A DNA stretch of 64,000 nt from Takakia lepidozioides (taxonomy: Eukaryota; Streptophyta; Takakiopsida; Takakiales; Takakiaceae). Below the pieces are notes generated by a model that worked only from the letters and a program-made list of their open reading frames with translations, was not told where the DNA came from and did no database searches. Numbering within the stretch: position 1 is the first letter of the stretch; every line of letters starts with the position of its first letter. The translations under genes were made by a program, and so were the position numbers. Where the stretch lies: NCBI GenBank assembly GCA_030704615.1, contig CM060731.1:65140756-65204755 (forward strand), written 5' to 3'. Shown piece by piece: positions 55,856 to 64,000 of the stretch.

Positions 55856-57904
55856 CCTCGAAATTACCTCCAATAGCACATTCGAGCTCATACAAGCCGA
55901 GCTCGGTGATGATGCTGGGATATAGAGATTCCACGTCAAACGTAAAAAGAAGAGCATGCGAGGGGACCTCGAGTTGGGAAACCTCTCGAAGAAGCGTGAG
56001 AGAATCAACCAAATGAGTGGGTTCCTTGAGAAGTACCGGAAGGAGTTGGTGATGGAGCCAAATTGAAGCATGCTCGAAGATGTAGTTGTTGTAGGAACAA
56101 ATGGGTCTTCCAACAAGCACGGGTTTGTGCACCTTCGGAATGAAGTACAAAGCACAAGCTCGAAAGTCCATGGACGACCGAGGGCGTTGGCGGATGTAAT
56201 TCCATTATTTGGTGGAGATCGCAAACCTGTAGATTGGATGGCAAGCTAGCACCTCCAACCTGGACCAAAGTTCTTCCCACGGTACGGAATTTACGGGACG
56301 ATAAACTTCGGTGTCTGAGAGTTGCCGCATCGCCTCTTGCATGTACCAAGACTTGTCCATAAGCACAAGACCAAGATTTTTGTCGGCCGGCTTGATGACA
56401 AGGTCCGGATCCGACCTCAATCTTTTGAGAGCAAGTCTCAAGTGTCTCGGCAGACAAGGTCGTGCATTGCGGGCGATTCGATCCAAACGGCTAGACAAAA
56501 GATCATTACCTTCTCGAATGATGGCCTCGAGCGGTTGAGATTCCACTGGCGGATTGAATGATGGATTCGGAACGCGCCAAAGAGGAACCTCGTCGTTGTC
56601 TTTGCCGGAGAAGAACGTTTGCAACCTCAAGCTTCGAGCAAAATTGTTGAATTCGGTGATGATTGAAGATCGGGAAGGGGGAAGAGGACGAGGAATGTAA
56701 TTGAGACCAAGGCCCAGGAGTTGTCGCTCCGCAAAGGAGAGAACCCTCTTGCTATAGTTGTGGATAGCAGTGTTGGTGACCCTGCATTCCACTTGGGAGG
56801 GAGTCTTCCTAGCAAAGAGCAACAAAGCGTAAGCCTTCGGGTCTACGAGCGGGTACCAGAAGAGACTCCTCGTGCGCCCCCGCGTCTGTGAGGAGGTACG
56901 TATGGCCGCTTCATCTTCGTCGCCGCCGTCGTCGTCGTCGCACCCTTCGTCGTGGCCGGTTTTCCGTTGACCCTCGCTGAAGGTTTTCGGCCTCCCGTAC
57001 CAGAACCGGTTGTGCGGTTCGGGCCTGATCTCTTGTTGAAAGAGGTAGGTGACGCAGCAGAACGGGTGGAGACCCGGATACCTTTCTGCTGCTTGCCGTT
57101 TCCCGACTTTCCGCCAGGATTCGCCTTAGGCTTACTAGCCGGTTTGGTCCCAAGCTTCTGGGCCTTAGGTTTCACTTGGATGGAATTCACCACCTTCTTC
57201 ACCTCCTTGAGTACTTCCTTGACCACCTCGCGTTTCACGAGGGTAGCAATGGACGGTTCCACAGGGAGGGTCTCCGCTTCTTCCATAGCACCTTCCCGAG
57301 CAACGTTGCGAGCGGCGATAGCCGCGGCCTTGCTGACGTCGGAAAGTTGTTTGTGAATGAGAAATGCATCTACATGAGCAACAAAGAGATTGCTAAGATG
57401 AAGATGCCACAACTCAATGGAAGACTTAGACTTGTCACCTATCAAATTTAAGGATCGTAAAGGCGAAATCAAATCCGAGAGTCTCAAAGACCGGTTTGGA
57501 TTGCTCGAGCTTGTGGGTCAAGCTAGCAAGTCGAGATTCTTGGGCTTTGATGAGTGCTTCAAAGCACTTGATCCGATATGCGGTTGTGCATTCGGCCAGG
57601 CTCGCATCAAGGACGGATTGGGCCTCGGGATCTCCTATTTGAAGTTTAGGAGGACTCATTCTAAGGGAGTTGGGTATGGTCCCTTCTTCGAATTGCACTC
57701 GCAATTTTTGAAGGTACTTGGAAGTCTTTTCATGCTCATGCCTAAGACTTTTGAATTCCTTGACCGATGTATGCACAAATGCAAGCAAAGGGGGAGGAAT
57801 GGAGATATCCATGCTAGAAGAAGAAGACGCGGATGCATGAGAAGGGCCGACGCCTAAGCTAGGACATGGACGTTTGTTACCTGCTAGTTCCGCCATGGAA
57901 AAAA
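55821..57904 (-). pseudogene. PLE copy C: ORF1 region and RT, 3'-truncated
   Basis: Reverse-strand frames in order: 57896-57435 (start MAELAGNKRPCPSLG, helical, LASLTHKLEQSK), 57487-56843 (helical then Lys/Arg/Thr-rich with PKAQKLGTKPASKPKANPG, a likely nucleic-acid-binding region), 56825-56205 (FAERQLLGLGLNYIPRP, VIKPADKNLGLVLMDKSWYM) and 56171-55821 (CALYFIPKVHKP, SYNNYIFEHASIWLHH, FTFDVESLYPSI). The RT is cut before the YIDD block. It shows the N-terminal organisation missing from copies A and B. Frameshifts lie near 57450, 56835 and 56190. Confidence 0.82.
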
Positions 57905-57907
57905 GAG

Positions 57908-57921
57908 TTTAGGGTTTAGGG
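57908..57921 (+). repeat. Two TTTAGGG units just upstream of the PLE ORF1 start
   Basis: CCCTAAACCCTAAA on the PLE coding strand, 12 bases before its ATG. Short enough to be chance, but it fits the other PLE-telomere junctions. Confidence 0.8.
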
Positions 57922-58431
57922 TGGTCAACAAAGGCTTGCAAAGGTAACAAAAAGTAGAAAAAATACTGGAAAAAGACAGTAAAATTTTAAGGGGGGCCGG
58001 TTCGGACCCAAATACAAATGCAATGGAAACCAAGACAAATGCATACAAAGTGCGCCTATCGTGCCTAAAGGGATGCTATAAGACTATTATGTCTTATGCA
58101 AGGACTCCCGCCCTCACGAGATAAGGTTCTCTAATTGAAGATTGAGGCACTTTCGCTCCAACCGTAAGCTTTTTTATGTTTGCTTCTCCTTGTTTAGCGA
58201 CAAAAATCTTGCTCACTATGGGCAAGCATGCGCTCAAGGCACTCACAAACATAGGGTCAAGTCTCAACCCCTAGTTGGAAAACTTATATGCCCCACCTTC
58301 AAAAAGAGGTTCGTACCTCTAAGGAAGAATGGGAGGGATTACCGCATAAGGTTATCGACGAGAAGGTTAGGTCGGCAGAGGCTTGCGCATGCCCATAGTC
58401 CTCTGATCGCTCGAGATGAACTCGAGGGACG
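57922..58431 (-). promoter_or_regulatory. PLE copy C 5' region
   Basis: Inverted homologue of 22740-23165, so a conserved part of the element. Joined at 58431/58432 to the chromovirus pol fragment. Confidence 0.65.
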
Positions 58432-60191
58432 AAAGTAAGAAACTGAATGAAGTGGAGCGACGGTGGCCGACGCACGAGAAAGAGATGAAGGCGGTGGTGT
58501 ACTGTCTTGAGCTTTGGCGCCACTATGTTGGTTCCAACCCAGTGAAGGTGTTCACGGACAATGTCACAGTGAAGTATTTTGCCACGCAGCCTAAGTTGTC
58601 CCCAAAACAACTTAGGTGGCAAGATATTTTGGCGGTGTTCGACGTGGATATCCAATACAAACCGGGACGGGACAATGTGGTGGCTGATGCTTTAAGTAGA
58701 AAGCAGCAGCTCATGTTGGTGTACAGGGGCGAGACGACGCTCCAAAGGAAGATCCGAAAGGCTTGTCGGAAGGATGAGCTGGCGAAGTCCGTGATGCAGG
58801 ACTTGAGGATGGGGGTTAAATCGCAGTTCCACTTGCAAAATGGACTGCTCCGGTATAAGCAAAAGCGTCTCTACGTGCCGAAGGGAGGGATCAGAGATAG
58901 TCTCTTGAGAGAATGCCATGATAGCCCGCTTGCGGGCCACGGCGGAGCCAAGCGCATTGCGGCACTCTTGAAGAAAGAGTATTTCTGGCCCAAACTGAGG
59001 GAGGAGGCAGAGGAGTATGTCAAGACATGCACCACATGCCAACAAAACCGGAGCGAGTACAAAAAGCAAGCGGGGCTGTTACAACCCTTGCCGATTCCAG
59101 AAGGGACTTGGGAAAGCGTCTCGATGGATTTTCATGACTGCTATGCCGCTGTCAAAAGGATTCGATGCAATCATGGTGGTGGTGGATAGGTTCAGTAAAA
59201 TGGGCCATTTCATCCCCACCAAGGAGACGGCAACGGCGCAGGAGACATGACGACTTTACTTTGCCCACATCTTAAAGCATCATGGAGTCCCGAAGGATAT
59301 CGTCTCGGACCGCGATCCAAAGTTTACGAGTAAATTTTGAGGACGCTCTGGGAGAAGATGGGGACGAGGCTGAAGATGAGCACCGCCTTTCGACCTACGA
59401 CGGACGGCCAAACGGAAAGAGTGAATTCCGTAGTGAAGCAGATCTTGCGGAATTACGTGTCGACAGACCAATCAGACTGGGTGGAACACTTAGACGTGGT
59501 AGAGTTCTGTTATAATAACACAGAACACTCCGCAACGGGAGTTTCCCCTTTCGTATTGGTCTATGGAAAAGCACCTCTGGTACCGACAAGTTGGGTCGCC
59601 CAGGACGTTGAGGAACTGGCAGTAGCGGCGGTAATGGAAGAACGCGAGCGTTTGTTGAAGTTCGCAAAGTACAACATTGCCAAAGCTAGGAAACAGTATG
59701 AAAGGCAGGCGAATCGGAAGCGGAGGGAAGTGAAGTTTGAGGCAGGCACGGAGGTCTGGTTGAACATCAAGAATTTCCGACTACCTCCGGAAGTGAGTCC
59801 AAAGTTCGTACCTCCGTATGCGGGACCCTTTCGCATCCGGAAGGTTATGAATGAGGATGTGTATGAATTGGAGCTGCCGGCAAACAGCAAGGTGCATCCA
59901 GTATTCCACGTCTCGCTTTTGAAACCTTACTTCAAAGATGAAGCGCGTCCGAATCGGCATCAAGTGTTGCGTCCGCCACCTGTGCTGTTGGATCATGAAA
60001 ATGAACCTGAGTACGAGGTGGAGGCAGTACTTAAGTCGAGGAGGTTCAAGAACCGAGAAACGGAGTATCTCGTCAAATGGAAGGGCTATCATCATGTGGA
60101 GGCATCTTGGGTGCGTGCCTCAGAAATGGGAAACGCATCCGAGGCGGTTGCAGTTTTCGAAGGGCGACCGCAAAAGCGGAAGAAGCATTGA
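58432..60191 (+). pseudogene. Chromovirus pol: RNase H, integrase, chromodomain
   Basis: Starts abruptly within RNase H (ESKKLNEVERRWPTHEKE). RNase H end (YKPGRDNVVADALSRK), HHCC zinc domain, integrase core ([38 protein letters not shown]) and a C-terminal GPFRIRKV block follow. A chromodomain (YEVEAVLKSRRF...EYLVKWKGYHHVEASWV, about 60009-60115) defines it as a chromovirus; such domains direct integration to particular chromatin. Lesions: a frameshift near 59130, a TGA near 59248 and a frameshift with TGA near 59337. The last 285 residues are open. Confidence 0.92.
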
Positions 60192-61095
60192 TGGGGACAT
60201 CAACCTTGGAGCGTGGGGGAGGAAATGCATGCTTAGCCCGGCTTAGCTAGCTCAGGAATCCGATTGCAAAAAACTTGTATTGTACAAAAATTTGTTATAA
60301 AGGAAAATGGGTTCCAAATGTTGTGCGTCCTATTTTGTTTGGAATGGTGATGCATGGTGTGGTTGGCTAGTGTGTAGAATGCATGCTAGCTTACAAAAGT
60401 GGGAGAGGTAAATTGGGTTAATCGTGTGTTTGCGCAGTGCCGAAATCGGGTGACTCCCATCCAAGGGGCAAGGAAACATGCGCCTTCTTTGGGAGTTCAC
60501 GTGCTAGTGCGCACCTGGCGCGTGCGCGTACTATAACTGCGCTACCGAGGGGGTTGCCTTGTAGTGCAGGCTAACGCGGAAGCTACGTGCTTCCGTTCAC
60601 GTACTATAATCGTGTAGCCTCGGGACGAAGTCGTAGTGCGGCTTCGGCGTGTTCCTGTACCTCAGGCCAGCATTCCAAGGCGGACCCAATTGTAGTGATT
60701 GGGGTGCACGGTTGGTTCAAGGTTATCTTCCTAGTCAAAGAGGGTTCGAGGTAAACCCTTGCTCAAGGTGATGCCAAAAGTGGCATCATGAGCGGTCGCA
60801 AGCAATGTTGTTGCAGTAAGACAATTTGATTCTCGGGGAGGATCATTCCTTGGTTGAAGTAGGTCAAGAAGAGTGCACTGGGAGGAGCTTGAGAGGCTCC
60901 ACCCTTGGCCGGGACTTGGAGGAAGTCGGCCGAACTAGCTAGTGGAGAGTAGAGTCAAGTGTGGGGTTTGGTTCTTTGCCATGGGACCCATGGTGCGGAA
61001 ACAACTCCTTGATGTGGGACGCCACAACTTGGATGTTCGTTTCTACAAAATGGACAAGTCGATGAGGACATCGACTCCCTGTTGGTAGGGGTGTG
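60192..61095 (+). other. Chromovirus 3' untranslated region
   Basis: About 900 bp between pol stop and LTR without a gene. It contains imperfect repeats around GTACTATAA(C/T)(T/C)G and ends in a purine-rich GGTAGGGGTG that may be the polypurine tract. Confidence 0.65.
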
Positions 61096-61889
61096 TGTCG
61101 CGGCCCTTTGCCTTGAGGGCAGGGGGTCGGGACACAGGAGGGGCTGCCCCTGTGGTGGGGGCAGTAGCAGCGATAGAAACGGGGGCTGAAGCACCCTAGA
61201 GTGCCCAAGGCACTCAAGGAGGCGGAGGCGCTCACTAGGTGGAGCCCCGCACACCGGGTTGCGGTGGGGGTGGCTCCACAAGGGGTGGTGGTAGCTTAGC
61301 GGGACTTAGTGGGGGTGGCATAGGACTCACCATGGGGCGGAGATCTTGTGGTGGGAATCATGGGGTTTAGGGTTTACTCACAAGTTTAGGTAGACTCACC
61401 ATGAGGTGGAGACCTCGAGGTGGGAGTCGTGGGGAGTCTTGGGACTCATCACGGTCCAATGGGGCCGCGGTGAGTGGGCCAAGACTCACCGTGACTCATC
61501 ACCGAGAATCGAGGGTCTTCGTGGTGGTTCGCCATAAAATGGCATGGTTGTTTGTGAAACCCCCGCGGACAGCTACAGAAGTATATATAGGGAGTAGTAA
61601 CCCCGAGAACGGTGCAAGCCCGTTGGTGACCAAAAACTAGTGAGTAAGCGAGCGAGCCGGAAAACGACCAAAGAGTGGGGAGCTGTTCCGGACTGCCAAC
61701 TACCAAAGGGAATTCCCGCTGGTTCCAAAGCGGTGGAGGGTTCTTTGGGAGAACAAAGGGGGACCGTTATGCCCCGGTGAGCAGCTGAAGCTCCAAGTTG
61801 GCCCGGCGGCCAGGTTGGGAGTTAGGCGCGTGCATCAAAGCGAGTAACTATGACTTGAGGGGGAGCTTACCGAAGTGAGGTGCGCGACA
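61096..61889 (+). repeat. Chromovirus 3' LTR
   Basis: 794 bp from TGTCGCGGCC to GCGCGACA. TATATATA near 61583-61590. It matches 5313-6038 and 1-352. A TTTAGGGTTTA stretch at about 61366 is within the LTR. Its last base is joined directly to reverse-strand RT sequence. Confidence 0.93.
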
Positions 61890-64000
61890 CACAAAGTCAT
61901 CCAACCACTCCTGAAAAAGGCTGTTCATCAGCGTGCTAAAGGTTGCGGGTGCATTGGTGAGCCCAAAAGGCATCACCAAGAACTCATATGAACCATACCT
62001 TGTCCTGCACGCGGTCTTCTCCTCAACTCCTTCCGCCACCCGAATTTGATGATAGCCGGAGCGCAAGTCGATCCGGCTGAAATACTTCGCTCCTGCCAAC
62101 CGATCGAAGAGGTCGTTGATCCTTGGCAAAGGGTACCGGTTTTTGATAGTCACCTTATTCAGAGCCCTGTAATCGACACACATCCGCAGCGTCCCATCCT
62201 TTTTATCTGCAAATAGCACCGGGGCTCCGTAAGGTGACTTACTCGACCGGATGTACCCCTTTGACATTAGATCTTTGAGCTGAGTCTTCAGCTCGACCAA
62301 CTCTCTGTGGCTCAACCGGTAGGGCGCCTTGGCAGGCGGTTCCGATCCCGGTATCACCTCAATTTTGTGGTCATTCCTCTTCGCGGTGGCAAACCGCTTG
62401 GTAAATCCTCCGGCATCACATCCTGGTATTTCTCCAAAATCCCCTTGATCCAATCTAGGCTCGGCTCCCCATCACCTTCCCCCTTCACTTCTCTAATGTA
62501 GAGCAAAAACTGGGGTTCGTGTACCTCCTCCACGGCCCACTCCCTTGCTGACAGAAGGTTTACTCGCCCTCCCACGGGTTTGGGCGTTTCTGTCACTCGT
62601 AAGACCTCGCCACCATTCCCACATGGCAGTGTGACTACTCTCTTGCGGCCATCTATGACCACTCCGGATTTGCTCAAAAATGTCATCCCCAAAATGAGAT
62701 CCACTCCATCGATCTCGCAGATGGTGAAGTTCTCACGTCCCTCTCAACTCCCCAATTGAAGAGGAACATCAAACGCCAACCTTGTCGCCAGTTGTGGTTC
62801 TCCTTTGGCAGAACACACCTCAATAGAGGCCCCCACGTCACTTGTCGGGAGTCCCAACTTTTGCGCCGCTGCCGGCGTCATGAAGGAGTGCGACGCTCCT
62901 GTGTCCACCAACAACGACACATTAGTTCCGGATATTATCCCATCCACAAACAATAACCGACTCCCTTTACGTAGGGCGCCAGTTTCCTGATACAACTCAC
63001 AAGAATAGTTGCCTACCTTGCAAGTCCTGGCGACCACCGCTTCCACCAAGCGACTGATGGTATCTTCCGACAGCTCCGTGGTTGCCCGAGTCATGTTCAA
63101 TTGTCGAGGTTTCGTGCACTTCTTGGCCATGTGCCCGGGCTCCCCACAATTGAAACACACTCCATCAAAGGTGGTCTTCTGTCCGCCATAAGCCGCTCCA
63201 CCCGCTTTTTCTTTCGAAGCACCGAGTACCGCCTTGACGTGCGAAGGCCCTCCCTTTGATTTCCACGTGCCATTGTCGCCGCGTGGCCTATCCCACTTCT
63301 TTTCCGGTCGGAAGGAGTCACCTTCCCGCCGGGTCTTCTTATGGATCAGCTCCGTACGGCCTTGTCTTTCACCCCTAGGGACATCCGAGAAACTTTCAGC
63401 CCTCTCAATTGCCTCATTCAAAGTCTTAGGTGGCTTCTCCTCCAACTGCCGCCTGGCCCATGGGGCCAGTCCCGCCACAAAGTTGAAGACCATTTCAGGT
63501 TCTGCCATGTCCACGACTTCGAGCAAAAGCACATTGAAAGCCTGGACATATCCCCGAATGTCATCTGTTTGCTTCAAATTCCTCATCTTGTTCCGGGCAA
63601 GCCAGGACGCGTTGAGGGGCACAAACTGTCTCTTCATCAATTCCTTGAACCCACTCCAGTTCAAGGTTTCCGGGCTTGGACCTCGGTCGTGAAGGCGTTT
63701 CTGCCACCATTGTTGAGCATAGCCCCTCAAATAGGTGGGAGCCACTTCCACCCAATCCTCATCACTCAACTTGGCCGCCCGGAAGTACTGCTCTAGCTCC
63801 AGGAGCCAGGTGTTAAGTGCCTTCCGATTTCGGACGCCCTCGAAGGTGCCGGGTTCCTTAGGCTTCACCTTAAACTTTGCCATAGTGGAAGTGGCATTAG
63901 CCGCCTTCAACACGTCTTTCAGCGTCCCGCCAAACTGCGCCAACAACCCTTCCCAAAAGGCTGCCGGCATGGGAGGCATCTGTTGGTTGGTCGGAGCTCT
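61890..64000 (-). pseudogene. Chromovirus gag-protease-RT fragment, second copy (cut by window end)
   Basis: Reverse-strand Gag at 63979-62744 (internal Met; the true start lies outside the window) with TFEGVRNRKALNTWLLELEQ and [14 protein letters not shown]. Protease [16 protein letters not shown] to FQEWLDDFV, where it is cut by the LTR end at 61889. A TGG-to-TGA stop lies at about 62742, and a 1-bp deletion near 62376 shifts the frame. It retains the ~22 bp missing from the first copy. Confidence 0.92.

Overview
This window is nuclear DNA of a green plant (streptophyte) and consists mostly of transposable elements. The evidence is TTTAGGG-type telomeric repeats, pentatricopeptide-repeat (PPR) sequence, spliced genes with GT-AG introns, plant-type Ty3/gypsy elements with initiator-Met and TGGCGAC-type primer binding sites, and a CACTA transposon. 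A seedless plant or charophyte alga fits best; the sequence cannot name the species. A 500-bp N gap (50178-50677) shows it is a draft assembly.

Layout: (1) 1-6038 holds a chromovirus LTR, a pol fragment, anonymous sequence, and a reverse-strand gag-PR-RT fragment with PBS and LTR. (2) 6039-21938 is the left arm of an inverted duplication: the 3' end of a methyltransferase-like gene plus a Tat-like Ty3/gypsy element with an extra 3' ORF region. A 5.2-kb CACTA element carrying PPR fragments interrupts it. (3) 21939-36555 is the spacer between the arms. It holds rearranged Penelope-like (PLE) sequence beside telomeric repeats, a broken DNA primase small-subunit gene, a Crinkler-like NTPase-nuclease gene, two PLE copies with a telomeric-repeat junction, and the 3' end of another retroelement. 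(4) 36556-47198 is the right arm, without the CACTA element. (5) 47100-55400 holds a spliced DNA-methyltransferase-like gene (reverse) and a SWIM-type MULE-like transposase (forward). They are separated and flanked by arrays of an imperfect palindrome centred on GGCGCC. (6) 55741-58431 is a third PLE with its own ORF1 and 5' region. (7) 58432-64000 is a chromovirus pol with chromodomain, its 3' LTR, and an opposed gag-pol fragment joined exactly at the LTR end.

Nearly every element carries stops or frameshifts. The intact-looking parts are the MTase-like exons 2-4, much of the transposase, the exons of the Crinkler-like gene (broken at one junction), and the left-arm Gag-protease ORF. The strongest leads are PLEs that appear to lack an endonuclease and join telomeric repeats, and a possible two-gene transposon pairing a MULE-like transposase with a DNA-methyltransferase-like protein. 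The inverted duplication provides empty-site proof for two insertions.
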